In this document: piece by piece, positions 25,368-33,784 of the stretch
Position numbering within the stretch: position 1 is the first letter of the stretch
Layout of the letters: every line of letters begins with the position of its first letter
Origin: Bacteroidota bacterium
GTDB lineage: Bacteria > Bacteroidota > Bacteroidia > B-17B0 > Aurantibacillaceae
Reading direction: 5' to 3'
Assembly: GCA_947450025.1 (NCBI GenBank)
Contig: CANFTW010000009.1
Coordinates: forward strand, 62,001-126,000
DNA: 64,000 nucleotides
Position numbers and translations under genes: made by a program
Notes under the pieces: generated by a model
The model's database searches: none
The model's input: only the letters and a program-made list of their open reading frames with translations
What the model was told of the DNA's origin: nothing

Positions 25368-25997
25368 TTACTCTTGTTTTAATAATTTAATATCAGAAAT
25401 TAATTTTGCTACCGACACACTGTCGGTTCCATCATACATGCCACGAAGTCTTTTATGTGAATCAACTAAAACAAATAATTCGCTGTGTAAAAACCCTTCT
25501 ACCGATCCATCATCCTCGAGCGCATTTACAAGATAACTAAATCTTGCCATATCGTATATAGCTTTTTTATTACCCGTTAAGAAATGCCATTTATTTTTTA
25601 TGGCGCTATATGTTTGAGCATATCCATTTAATACTTCAACTGTATCATTGGAAGGATTAACTGTATGAGACAAAATCAAGACTTGAGAATCGTTTTTAAA
25701 TGCAGCTTGAACATTCATTAATTGCGAACTCATTTTTGGACAAATACTTTGACAGGTTGCAAAGAAAAAATCAGCGACATAAATTTTTCCTTCAATGGTT
25801 TTTTCTGTAATGGTATCGTGATATTGATTGATGAATAAAAAAGGCTGAACAGTATGATAAATGGTGTCTTTAGCGTCTGCACCTGCTAATTTTTTTTCTC
25901 CAATAACTGGTAATACTAATTTTTTAGTTTCTGTGGAATTAGTATTACAAGACGTAATACTAATAGATAATAGAATAGTTACAATATATAGTTTCAT
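25368..25997 (-). CDS. SCO1/SenC family copper chaperone lipoprotein
   Basis: A 209-residue thioredoxin-fold protein anchored by a lipobox (SISITSC17). The copper-binding motif C82-x3-C86 lies in FFFATCQSICPKM, and the third ligand is H172 in GFLHSELFVLVD. SCO proteins deliver copper to the CuA site of cytochrome oxidase subunit II or keep its Cys reduced, on the periplasmic face. An aa3 oxidase locus lies about 10 kb away. It overlaps by 1 bp with the upstream degenerate paralogue, indicating co-expression. Confidence 0.92.
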   Translation of the reverse strand: MKLYIVTILLSISITSCNTNSTETKKLVLPVIGEKKLAGADAKDTIYHTVQPFLFINQYHDTITEKTIEGKIYVADFFFATCQSICPKMSSQLMNVQAAFKNDSQVLILSHTVNPSNDTVEVLNGYAQTYSAIKNKWHFLTGNKKAIYDMARFSYLVNALEDDGSVEGFLHSELFVLVDSHKRLRGMYDGTDSVSVAKLISDIKLLKQE

Positions 25998-26665
25998 TAT
26001 TTACTTTCAATTTTATTTGAAATTATCATTTGATCTTTTTCTTCTTTTAATCTTAAATGCTGATACTCTTCTGTCAACCTCTTTATTTCAGAAACATATC
26101 GACCATCATAATATCCTCTAATGTGTCTTTTTTTATCGACTAGTACAAAAAAACTATAGTCTATATAAACTGGTTTTTTCTTAAAATATGCTTCATTTAA
26201 ACTATCAAAAGAAGACGTGTTCCAATATAGACTCAAGATATTTTTATTTTCGATAGATAATTTTTCCATTTCTCTTAAACAAGCTGTATCGTTAGGCGCA
26301 CTAGCTGGGGTAACAATAACAAATGGAATTAGTTTTATTTTGTCTTTTTTATACTGAACATACTCGCTCAATCCTGCTAAACGATAATTATCTTTTTTAT
26401 AACTCTGCTTAATAAAACAGACCGCAAATAACGGGTAATTAATCGTATCAAGAATAAAGGGTTCAAAAGTATCTGAACTATCTATTTTAGTTGGAATTGA
26501 TTTAAAAGATGAATTAACTTTATAAAAAACAGTGTCCTTGCCGTTTAATGATTTTGGCCCATAATATGGAAGTTTGCGAGAGTTAATGGTTGTAAACTCA
26601 AGAATGATTTTAAATAAGGCTGGCAATAAAAGTATAACGAAGAAAATTAGTTTTTTGTTTTTCAT
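25997..26665 (-). CDS. SCO-like protein lacking the copper-binding cysteines
   Basis: A 222-residue protein with an N-terminal membrane anchor (LIFFVILLLPALFKIIL) and a thioredoxin-like body. Its C-terminal part, SFFVLVDKKRHIRGYYDGRYVSEIKRL, matches the equivalent LFVLVDSHKRLRGMYDGT of the next gene in both sequence and position. Where SCO has CxxxC it has YPLFAVCFIKQSYK, so two of three copper ligands are missing, and the His region is also changed (YIDYSFF). It is probably a non-catalytic partner of the adjacent SCO protein. This relation is inferred from the alignment by eye. Confidence 0.65.
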   Translation of the reverse strand: MKNKKLIFFVILLLPALFKIILEFTTINSRKLPYYGPKSLNGKDTVFYKVNSSFKSIPTKIDSSDTFEPFILDTINYPLFAVCFIKQSYKKDNYRLAGLSEYVQYKKDKIKLIPFVIVTPASAPNDTACLREMEKLSIENKNILSLYWNTSSFDSLNEAYFKKKPVYIDYSFFVLVDKKRHIRGYYDGRYVSEIKRLTEEYQHLRLKEEKDQMIISNKIESK

Positions 26666-26678
26666 AATAATAGTGAGC

Positions 26679-27113
26679 TTAAAAATCTCTATTTGTCAAA
26701 CTTGCGTTAATTTTTTCGCTTAAGTTTTGTTTAAAATTTTGTTTATGAGAAGCTCTCATTCCTAATAAGGAAATAGATTCAACATCTCCATCGTTGTATA
26801 TTAATCTTACACGATGATTCGATTTTCCTTCAATGGCTTTAGCATCTAAATAATAAAACTCTTTGTTGTATAAAAGGCTTTGCTTAATTTCAAAACGATC
26901 TTCATAAACTACGGCATATGGATGCACAACAAGCCACAACGCTTGAAGGGTTAAAGCAAGACCGGGAATAGCAACTGCTGAACCCCATGGGTTGACATCC
27001 ATTAACATTTTTAAACTAAGCCAATCTAATGCTAAAGCTCCTATTAATATTATTAAAACTAATGAACGACTACGTTCAAAATATTCTCTTGGTTCTTGTT
27101 CCTTGTTTTTCAC
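26679..27113 (-). CDS. Two-helix membrane protein, PH-like
   Basis: A 144-residue protein starting with GTG at 27113. Two membrane segments (LVLIILIGALALDWLSL and VAIPGLALTLQALWLVV) are followed by a soluble part reading YAVVYEDRFEIKQSLLYNKEFYYLDAK, which resembles the bacterial PH-like domain of small membrane proteins. No catalytic residues are seen. First gene of the SCO set, 13 bp before the next. A -7-like element lies only 5-12 bp upstream, so either the transcript is leaderless or the start is further in. Confidence 0.55.
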   Translation of the reverse strand: MKNKEQEPREYFERSRSLVLIILIGALALDWLSLKMLMDVNPWGSAVAIPGLALTLQALWLVVHPYAVVYEDRFEIKQSLLYNKEFYYLDAKAIEGKSNHRVRLIYNDGDVESISLLGMRASHKQNFKQNLSEKINASLTNRDF

Positions 27114-27117
27114 AGGA

Positions 27118-27125
27118 CAAAGTTA
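27118..27125 (-). promoter_or_regulatory. Candidate -7 element for the SCO gene set
   Basis: TAACTTTG on the minus strand fits TAnnTTTG, immediately before the GTG start at 27113. No TTG at -33 is evident. Confidence 0.3.
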
Positions 27126-27197
27126 AAAATTAAACTACTTTAACATTTGTTTATTAAATATATTTTTTATACTTGTATATAAGAATTATTAATTTTT

Positions 27198-27224
27198 GTA
27201 ACGTTTTGTAAATTATTACGTTAC
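27198..27224. promoter_or_regulatory. Perfect inverted repeat upstream of mltD, possible operator
   Basis: GTAACGT (27198-27204) and ACGTTAC (27218-27224) with a 13-bp spacer, a half-site centre spacing of 20 bp that would suit a dimeric regulator. It lies 19-45 bp before the mltD ATG. No regulator can be named. Confidence 0.35.
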
Positions 27225-27242
27225 ACTAAATAAACAAACACG

Positions 27243-28751
27243 ATGCTCACTACATTAAAACATACATTCCATAGGGCGCTATTCGTGTCTATTTTGGCTA
27301 CAGGTAGTGTGTTTGCTCAAAACATACTAACGATTACTGATAATCCAGTAGCTGCTATGCTTGATAGTTTAGCTAATCAAAAAGTTCTTGAAAAAGCATT
27401 ATTAAAGCCAGTTTATCCAAAAGTAAACAAATATAAATACGCGGCAGATAGCATTCCTCGTTTTGAAGATTTCGTGTATGAGAGTCGATTAGCGAAATTA
27501 GATGCAAATTCACCTTTTGACTTAGTATATAACCCTCATGTTAAAGGATTTATAGAGCTATATGCTGTAAGAAAAAGAGAACTCGTAAGCCGCGTGATGG
27601 GTTTATCTCAACTATACTATCCTATGTTCGAAGAGGTATTTGATAAACATAATATTCCTTTAGAATTAAAACACTTAGCCGTAATTGAATCCGCTTTAAA
27701 CCCTAATGCACGCTCAAAATGTGGAGCAACAGGCTTATGGCAATTCATGTATCCAACTGGAAAAATGTATGGATTAAACGTGAATTCTTATATCGATGAG
27801 CGTTCGGATGTTTATAAAGCAACCGAAGCTGCAGCAGAATACCTAAAAAGCTTATACGGTATGTTTGGCGATTGGCAAATGGTTTTAGCAGCATATAATG
27901 CTGGGCCTGGAACTATTAGTAAAGCGATTCGCAGAAGCGGTGGAAAAAAAACATATTGGGAAATTCGTCCGTATTTACCATTAGAAACTCAAGCTTATGT
28001 GCCAGCCTTTATTGCTGCCAATTATGTGATGAACTATCCTACTGAACATAATATATACGCTTCAACGCCTCGCAAAACTTATTTTGAAGTGGACACTGCT
28101 GTAGTAAAAGAATCTATGACTTTTAATCAAATATCTGCAGCATTAGATATTTCAGTTGAAGAGATTGCTTACTTTAACCCTCAATATCGTAAAAGTGAAA
28201 TTCCTGCTGGAGGAAATAGTTTAACCTTACCAAAAGCAAAAATTGGCACATTCCTATCTAATGAAAATGAAATATACACAGCCATTAAATCACAAAAAAC
28301 TGTAGCTGCAGAAAGTACTATGGCAGTAAGAGAAGTTCAAAAAACTCATACTGTGAGGCACGGAGAAAAATTAAGTACGATTGCCCGAAAATATGGCGTT
28401 ACTGTAGCCGACTTAAAATCATGGAATTATATCGGAAAAAAAGGAATTAAAAGCGGGAAAAAATTGATTGTATATGTAAAACAAGATGTTTTAATTCCTA
28501 ATGCCTCAACTGCTAAATCAGATGCTCCAAAAGACCCGCAAACTAACGTTGCTACTACTAAAACAGATACAACAAATAAGTTAGCAGACAACAATACTGA
28601 AGCCGTGAAAATTCATAAGGTAAAAAAAGGAGAAACCCTTTATGGAATTTCTAAAAAGTATGGCATTAGCGTTGATAAACTCATTGAAATCAACGGACTA
28701 AAGAAAAATCCACAATTACTTTTAGGACAAAAAATTAAATTAGTCTCTTAA
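27243..28751 (+). CDS. mltD: Membrane-bound lytic murein transglycosylase D
   Basis: A 502-residue exported enzyme that cleaves peptidoglycan between MurNAc and GlcNAc with 1,6-anhydro formation. A signal peptide (LFVSILATGSVFAQ) is followed by a GH23/SLT domain with catalytic E149 in LAVIESALNP, then SKCGATGLWQF and MVLAAYNAGPGTI. Two LysM peptidoglycan-binding domains end the protein: TVRHGEKLSTIARKYGV (about residue 368) and KVKKGETLYGISKKYGI (about 458). Domain order matches MltD. It is a single transcription unit with its own terminator. Confidence 0.94.
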   Translation: MLTTLKHTFHRALFVSILATGSVFAQNILTITDNPVAAMLDSLANQKVLEKALLKPVYPKVNKYKYAADSIPRFEDFVYESRLAKLDANSPFDLVYNPHVKGFIELYAVRKRELVSRVMGLSQLYYPMFEEVFDKHNIPLELKHLAVIESALNPNARSKCGATGLWQFMYPTGKMYGLNVNSYIDERSDVYKATEAAAEYLKSLYGMFGDWQMVLAAYNAGPGTISKAIRRSGGKKTYWEIRPYLPLETQAYVPAFIAANYVMNYPTEHNIYASTPRKTYFEVDTAVVKESMTFNQISAALDISVEEIAYFNPQYRKSEIPAGGNSLTLPKAKIGTFLSNENEIYTAIKSQKTVAAESTMAVREVQKTHTVRHGEKLSTIARKYGVTVADLKSWNYIGKKGIKSGKKLIVYVKQDVLIPNASTAKSDAPKDPQTNVATTKTDTTNKLADNNTEAVKIHKVKKGETLYGISKKYGISVDKLIEINGLKKNPQLLLGQKIKLVS

Positions 28752-28790
28752 AAACAAAACCCTCTGAAAATCAGAGGGTTTTGTTTTTTA
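28751..28790 (+). terminator. Intrinsic terminator of mltD
   Basis: A 17-bp perfect stem (28751-28767 with 28771-28787), core AACCCTCTGA / TCAGAGGGTT, 3-nt loop, followed by T residues. Confidence 0.92.
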
Positions 28791-28840
28791 TATAGCTGTA
28801 ACTTTTTTAAGTTCAAACACGTCATATGAATAGTTAAACT

Positions 28841-29326
28841 TTGACAGTAGCAGAATATAACCAATGTGTAGATAGTTACTCCGACGCCTTATATCGATTT
28901 ATTTTAAAGCATATAAAGGACGAAGATGCGGCTAAAGATATTGTGCAAGACACATATGAAAAAGTATGGCGTAAAGTGAACGAGATAGAATGCACTAACG
29001 CCAAATCATATATGTTTACAGCAGCTCACCATACCTTAATTGATTATACAAGAAAAGTTCAAAAAAAAGGAGAATATAACGAGGCTTCGGAAAATTCATT
29101 AAGTCATAACAAACAGTACACTGACATTAAACAAATTTTAAATGAAGCACTTGATAAATTGCCTGAAATACAAAAAAGTGTCATATTACTAAGAGACTAC
29201 GAAGGATATGATTATGCTGAAATTGGCAAAATAACAGAACTAACAGAAAGTCAGGTTAAGGTTTATATATTTAGAGCAAGGGCCTCTTTAAAAAATTATA
29301 TTGGGAAATTGGAGGTAGTTATTTAA
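28841..29326 (+). CDS. ECF-type RNA polymerase sigma factor
   Basis: A 161-residue sigma-70 family protein with region 2 (ALYRFILKHIKDEDAAKDIVQDTYEKVWRK) and region 4 (LPEIQKSVILLRDYEGYDYAEIG, then LTESQVKVYIFRARASL), with no regions 1 or 3, as in ECF sigmas. The start is a TTG at 28841; the nearby ATG at 28826 is followed at once by a stop, and MTVAEYN is the common start in relatives. Its stop overlaps the next ATG (TAATG), so it is coupled to a probable anti-sigma factor. Confidence 0.9.
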   Translation: MTVAEYNQCVDSYSDALYRFILKHIKDEDAAKDIVQDTYEKVWRKVNEIECTNAKSYMFTAAHHTLIDYTRKVQKKGEYNEASENSLSHNKQYTDIKQILNEALDKLPEIQKSVILLRDYEGYDYAEIGKITELTESQVKVYIFRARASLKNYIGKLEVVI

Positions 29327-30345
29327 TGCATTATATAAATACACATAATTACGAAGCCTTTCTGCTAGATTTTTCAGAAGGAAATTTATCTGAACAGCTT
29401 CAAATAGAATTAGAAATATTTTTAATTCAACATCCAGAATTAGAAATTAATTTGAGTGAATTGTCGTTTATAAATGTTGAAAATGAAATGATCGTTTTTT
29501 CAAATAAAAATTCTTTAAAAAAAACAGAGTTAGACTTAGTTTCTCAAACACAATTCATCGCATACATTGAAAAACAACTTCCTGAAAATGAATGTTTAGA
29601 ATTAGAAAAAAGCTGTAAAAATAATCCCAATCTATCAAAGGAGCTAAAGCTATATACCATCACAATAAATATCCCAGACGGTTCTGTACTTTTTAAAAAC
29701 AAACCATCTTTAAAACGTCAACCAAAAGTCATTTGGTTTAATTTTTCAATCTTACAATATGCAGCAGCAGCTTGTGTTGCGTTTCTAATTGGGTTTTTTG
29801 CATTATGGACAAAATCGCATGTTAATAGTGAAAGTTCTTCATTAGCTAATAAAACAAATATTATATTAAATAATGATACTTTTTATACAAATGACATTGT
29901 CGATTCGAGAGAACATCAAATTTTTAACAAGCAAAAGCTATCGCAAAACTGTTCTAGTAAACAAGGCCAGTTGCCAGTTGCGAACAACTACCCATTTGAA
30001 ATAAATAAGGATTCTTCTATAAACGAATCTATTCAAGACACCATTCATATATTGCCTAATATTCAATTAAATAATGACGAAGCATTAATTACAGTAAACA
30101 CAAGCCAAAAAATAAAACCAAAAACAGAACTACTAGTGATTACTGAAAATGATGATGAAAATATATCACAAAATTCTACTAAAAGACAAAAAGGTATTTG
30201 GGCTGCCGCTAGTAAAACCTTGAAAAAACTAAATCTTATTGGTGTAAAAAATGTAAATGGTAATGAGGCAAACACAAATGAAAAAACTGAATACGCCTTA
30301 ACTTTAGGCGGATTAAATATCACCCATCAATCCAATGGCTTATAA
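29326..30345 (+). CDS. Probable membrane anti-sigma factor
   Basis: A 339-residue protein translationally coupled to the sigma gene. The N-terminus holds two related segments, NYEAFLLDFSEGNLSEQLQ with IQHPELE, and TQFIAYIEKQLPENECLELE with NNPNLSKE, typical of Bacteroidota proteins co-encoded with ECF sigmas. One membrane helix (YAAAACVAFLIGFFALW, near residue 150) separates a cytoplasmic N-terminus from a periplasmic C-terminus of low complexity. No zinc-binding HxxxCxxC motif is seen, so it is not a classical ZAS protein. Anti-sigma function is inferred from gene pairing. Confidence 0.65.
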   Translation: MHYINTHNYEAFLLDFSEGNLSEQLQIELEIFLIQHPELEINLSELSFINVENEMIVFSNKNSLKKTELDLVSQTQFIAYIEKQLPENECLELEKSCKNNPNLSKELKLYTITINIPDGSVLFKNKPSLKRQPKVIWFNFSILQYAAAACVAFLIGFFALWTKSHVNSESSSLANKTNIILNNDTFYTNDIVDSREHQIFNKQKLSQNCSSKQGQLPVANNYPFEINKDSSINESIQDTIHILPNIQLNNDEALITVNTSQKIKPKTELLVITENDDENISQNSTKRQKGIWAAASKTLKKLNLIGVKNVNGNEANTNEKTEYALTLGGLNITHQSNGL

Positions 30346-30702
30346 TGTTGGGTAAAAGGCGGCCTCTATATGGTCAATCGTATGTTGATTTTGTCCTTGA
30401 ATAATTGAAATCACATCAAATCGTGTTTCCCAAAAAATGTTATTTTCTTTTATGTAAAAATCAGCGGCTTTTATTAAATTTTTTTGCTTTGACTTTGTAA
30501 CAAAATCTTCTGGTTTCCCAAAATAATCATTAGTTCTTAATTTTACCTCTACTATCACCAATGTTTGGTGAAACAAACAAATAAGATCGAGTTCCAAATG
30601 TTGATGCCTCCAATTTTTTTCAAGAATTTGATAGCCTTTATTTAATAAATAGTTGATGGCAATCTCCTCTCCTTGAATTCCTTTTTCAGTATTATTTGGC
30701 AT
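30340..30702 (-). CDS. YraN family (UPF0102) nuclease-fold protein
   Basis: A 120-residue protein of the Holliday-junction-resolvase-like fold. Motifs are KGIQGEEIAINYLLNKGY, EKNWRH, ELDLICL and VIVEVKLR, the E-D-ExK pattern of the nuclease fold. Function in the cell is not established. Its last 6 bp overlap the convergent anti-sigma-like gene. Confidence 0.9.
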   Translation of the reverse strand: MPNNTEKGIQGEEIAINYLLNKGYQILEKNWRHQHLELDLICLFHQTLVIVEVKLRTNDYFGKPEDFVTKSKQKNLIKAADFYIKENNIFWETRFDVISIIQGQNQHTIDHIEAAFYPTL

Positions 30703-30760
30703 AATTTTTATATGTAACTAAATTATATTATTTTAGTGTAAAATTAAACCCTTAAATTAA

Positions 30761-31402
30761 ATGAATAAAATTAAATTATTATTAGCAAGTCTTACATTGT
30801 CAATAGTTTCAGTGGCTCAGTCATATGAAGGTAGTATTGAGTTTAGAATGGAGACATCAAAAGACACAACAACTAACATCTATTATGTAAAAGGTAATGA
30901 TGTTAAATTAGATCAAATTGGGCGTAAATCAGGTAAAGTAGAAGGTAGTTTTGTTTTTAATTTAAGCGCAAAAGAAATTAAGTTTGTGAATCCTGTAAGG
31001 AAAGTATGGGGAGATCATAAAAGCGAAATGGCACCTGTCATCAAAGGAACGTGTGTTTCGTCAAAAGGAACAAATACAAAAATGATTCAAGGTCAAAAAT
31101 GTGCCGAGTATATTGTTAAAAACACTGAAGAAAATACCATTATTACCTATTGGATTGTAGTTGGTAAATATGATTTTTTTGCTCCTTTAGTTAAACTATG
31201 GAATAGAAAAGATAAACAAAGTATTTACTTTAATCAAATCAAAGATTTACCAAAAGGATCAATGCCAATGTTATCTGAAGAAAAATCAATTTCTGATGGA
31301 AAATTAATAAGCAGATTAGAGGTTTCAAAAATGAGCAAAGGCGCCATTGATGCATCTAAATTAGCAATCCCTGCAGATTTCAAAAAATTTGAACAAAAAT
31401 AA
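30761..31402 (+). CDS. DUF4412-domain exported protein
   Basis: A 213-residue protein with a signal peptide (LLLASLTLSIVSVAQS), then YEGSIEFRMETSKDTTTNIYYVKGNDVKLDQ, FVFNLSAKEIKFVNP and KMIQGQKCAEY, the beta-rich pattern of DUF4412, a LolA-like periplasmic or outer-membrane domain. Function unknown. It is a single gene with a terminator immediately after. Confidence 0.75.
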   Translation: MNKIKLLLASLTLSIVSVAQSYEGSIEFRMETSKDTTTNIYYVKGNDVKLDQIGRKSGKVEGSFVFNLSAKEIKFVNPVRKVWGDHKSEMAPVIKGTCVSSKGTNTKMIQGQKCAEYIVKNTEENTIITYWIVVGKYDFFAPLVKLWNRKDKQSIYFNQIKDLPKGSMPMLSEEKSISDGKLISRLEVSKMSKGAIDASKLAIPADFKKFEQK

Positions 31403-31420
31403 AACTCAATTTAATTTTTT

Positions 31421-31455
31421 AAAGCCGTTGCGATTTCGTAACGGCTTTTTTGTTT
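31421..31455 (+). terminator. Intrinsic terminator after the DUF4412 gene
   Basis: AAAGCCGTTGCG pairs with CGTAACGGCTTT (one G-T wobble) around a short T loop, followed by TTTTGTTTTT. Confidence 0.88.
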
Positions 31456-31526
31456 TTAACCAAACTTAACAGAATGTTGTGGTTACTAAAAGTAAGGTTG
31501 TGGCATCAATAATAAAATCCACAGCT

Positions 31527-32456
31527 ATGAAAAAATTAACCAACAGCCTCTTAAAATTATCAGGTATAGTTTTGAGTTCAACCATCCTATTTTTTTCCTG
31601 CGGTCCTGCCGCCGAACAAACTTATAATAGTGAAGAAAAAGCGAAACTATTTGCTGATTCAATATCTTCGCTCATTCAAAACAGTAATCATCCTAAATTT
31701 AAAACAGATAGCAATAGGGCCTTTGTAAGAACTGCTAACTTATCATTTAAAGTTAAAGATGTAAAGCTTGCCACATTTGATATTGAGCAAATTGTTACTA
31801 ACCACAATGGATATTTAACTTCCTCAGATTTAATAAGTGAAATCACTTACAAAAACTCTATAAGGGTGAGTCAGGATAGCATGCTAGACATCACCAATTA
31901 CAACGTACATAGTGATATTATTATGCGAATCCCAAACATAGAATTAGATAAAACCTTAGCTGAAATAGCTACTCTAATCGATTATTTGGATTATAGAAAA
32001 ATCAAAGCAGATGATGTCACTAAAGAATTCCAAACCGCTAAATTAGCTGAACATAGATTTACAAATCATAGAAATCGTTTAGAAAAAATGATTGATGAAA
32101 AAGGTAAAAATATTAATCAAATAGCAGGGGCAGAAAATGATTTACTTATAAAACAAGAATGTGCCGATAATTCTAAGTTACAAACAATGGAATTAGTTCA
32201 TGACGTTTCATATAGTACAATTTCAATAAAAATTTATCAAAAAGAAACGACAAAAAAAGAAGCATACGCTTATACGTTCCCATCTGAACCCTATAAGCCA
32301 ACCTTTAGTTCTAAATTTTTAATGTCCCTAAGCGATGGCGCTTCTATTTTTGGAGAGATTATCTTGTTTTTTGTAAAACTTTGGCCAGTTGCTCTTGTAT
32401 TAATTAGTATCCTCTTCTTAATTAAATTAGTATTACGCCAAAAGTGGGTTTCTTAA
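31527..32456 (+). CDS. DUF4349-domain lipoprotein
   Basis: From ATG 31527 it has 309 residues; the open frame begins at 31479, but the lipoprotein signal starts MKKLTNSLLKLSG and ends FFSCGP. The body has RTANLSFKVKDVKLATFDIEQIVTNHNGYL, DIIMRIPN and a coiled-coil stretch (FQTAKLAEHRFTNHRNRLEKM), then a C-terminal membrane helix (FVKLWPVALVLISILFLIKLV). This is the DUF4349 layout. Function unknown; it likely spans the periplasm. Confidence 0.8.
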   Translation: MKKLTNSLLKLSGIVLSSTILFFSCGPAAEQTYNSEEKAKLFADSISSLIQNSNHPKFKTDSNRAFVRTANLSFKVKDVKLATFDIEQIVTNHNGYLTSSDLISEITYKNSIRVSQDSMLDITNYNVHSDIIMRIPNIELDKTLAEIATLIDYLDYRKIKADDVTKEFQTAKLAEHRFTNHRNRLEKMIDEKGKNINQIAGAENDLLIKQECADNSKLQTMELVHDVSYSTISIKIYQKETTKKEAYAYTFPSEPYKPTFSSKFLMSLSDGASIFGEIILFFVKLWPVALVLISILFLIKLVLRQKWVS

Positions 32457-32457
32457 A

Positions 32458-32500
32458 TAAAAACATGGCAACTTCGATTCTCGCTGTTGCCATGTTTTTA
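32458..32500. terminator. Terminator after the DUF4349 gene
   Basis: TAAAAACATGGCAAC (32458-32472) pairs perfectly with GTTGCCATGTTTTTA (32486-32500) across a 13-nt loop. A and T tracts on each side make it potentially bidirectional. Confidence 0.85.
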
Positions 32501-32503
32501 TTG

Positions 32504-32533
32504 TTGTTCAAATCATATATAAGCGTATTTTTG
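32504..32533 (+). promoter_or_regulatory. Promoter of the dehydratase-ABC exporter operon
   Basis: TTG (32504-32506), 19 bp, TATTTTTG (32526-32533): a full match in sequence and spacing to the Bacteroidota promoter. It lies directly after the preceding terminator and gives a leader of about 50 nt to ATG 32592. Confidence 0.6.
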
Positions 32534-32591
32534 TTGCCTAATAAACAATGCTCTTAAAAGTGTGTTTACTAAAAGCTATACAAACAACATT

Positions 32592-33035
32592 ATGATTACA
32601 GTTGACAAGCCTATCGTTGATTTAGATACTATTTTACAATATATTCCTCAACGACCACCTATCGTCTTAATAAGTAGAATCTATAAATGCGATGAAACAT
32701 CTGTTGTAACTGGATTTGACATAACGAGTGAACATATCTTAACACAGCACGGTAAACTTACTGAATCTGGCATTATCGAAAACATGGCTCAAACTGCTGC
32801 TAGTATGGCTGGTTTTGAAGCCGCTGTCAATAAATCACAGCCTCGTGTAGGATTTATTGCCAATATAAAAAACTTAGTAATTAATTTTTTGCCTGAGGTT
32901 GGTCATGAAATTTTAACTGAAGTGAAAACTAAAACACAAGTCATGAACGTGTCTATTATTGAAGCAAATTCATATTGCAACAATCAATTAGTTGCCTCTT
33001 GTGAAATGAAAATATTTTTACAAGAAAACGCATAA
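32592..33035 (+). CDS. Hotdog-fold dehydratase-like protein (FabZ/ApeP-like), pigment-pathway type
   Basis: From ATG 32592 it has 147 residues; a GTG at 32562 is also in frame but the family starts near here. ILQYIPQRPPIVLISRIY corresponds to the FabZ PHR-P-LL block, with Gln where FabZ has the catalytic His. ESGIIENMAQTAASMAG holds the Glu/Gln block. Bacteroidota proteins with PQRPPIV belong to the group annotated as hydroxyacyl-ACP dehydratases in flexirubin/aryl polyene loci. It would remove water from 3-hydroxyacyl-ACP. Activity is uncertain because of the His to Gln change. TAATG overlap with the ABC ATPase gene shows coupling. Confidence 0.7.
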   Translation: MITVDKPIVDLDTILQYIPQRPPIVLISRIYKCDETSVVTGFDITSEHILTQHGKLTESGIIENMAQTAASMAGFEAAVNKSQPRVGFIANIKNLVINFLPEVGHEILTEVKTKTQVMNVSIIEANSYCNNQLVASCEMKIFLQENA

Positions 33036-33784
33036 TGAGTATTTTAGTTGATATACAACACGTTTCTAAAAAATATAAAGATGCTCCAAGAGCAGCTGTA
33101 AATGATTTGTCATTAATTATAAATAAAGGAGATGTATTTGGGCTATTAGGTCCTAATGGCGCAGGAAAAACAACATTTATTAGTATGTTGTGTGGCTTGT
33201 TTCCGCCAACCAAAGGCGACATATATATCAATGGACAAACTCACAAAACTCATAGTAAAGAGTGTAAACAAGTTATTGGAGTTGTTCCTCAAGAAATTGC
33301 ATTATATCCAAAACTAACTGCCTGGGAAAATTTAATGTTTTTAGGGCATATGTATGGCTTAAGTGGCTCAAGCTTAAAAGAAAAAATAAAAGAAAATTTA
33401 AGGATCCTTGGATTAGAAGAAAACACGCATCAAAAAGTACTTTCGTATTCTGGGGGAATGAAGCGCCGTGTTAATTTAATTGCAGGACTATTGCATAATC
33501 CTCAACTTTTAATTTTGGATGAGCCAACGGTTGGTGTGGATGTGCAATCCAAACAAGCGATAATTGAACACTTAAAAAAATTAAATAAAGAAAATGGTAT
33601 GACTGTTTTATATACCTCTCATCATTTAGATGAAGCTGAGGATTTTTGTAGCCATATTGCCATTATTGATGATGGCAAATTAATTACACAAGGCGCAACG
33701 AAACAGCTAATCACTGATAATCACTGCCAAAGTATTGAAGAGGTATATTTAAAGATTACGGGTGTAAAATTCAGAGATAAATAA
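33035..33784 (+). CDS. ABC transporter ATP-binding protein (ABC-2 exporter)
   Basis: A 249-residue ATPase with Walker A GPNGAGKTT, Q-loop VVPQEIALYP, signature LSYSGGMKRRVNL, Walker B LLILDEPTVGVD and switch His in YTSHHLDEAE. It is of the DrrA/CcmA-like group that drives ABC-2 export. It overlaps the hotdog gene and the permease gene by 1 bp each, so the three are one translationally coupled operon. Cargo is not known; export of a pigment or lipid is inferred from context. Confidence 0.94.
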   Translation: MSILVDIQHVSKKYKDAPRAAVNDLSLIINKGDVFGLLGPNGAGKTTFISMLCGLFPPTKGDIYINGQTHKTHSKECKQVIGVVPQEIALYPKLTAWENLMFLGHMYGLSGSSLKEKIKENLRILGLEENTHQKVLSYSGGMKRRVNLIAGLLHNPQLLILDEPTVGVDVQSKQAIIEHLKKLNKENGMTVLYTSHHLDEAEDFCSHIAIIDDGKLITQGATKQLITDNHCQSIEEVYLKITGVKFRDK

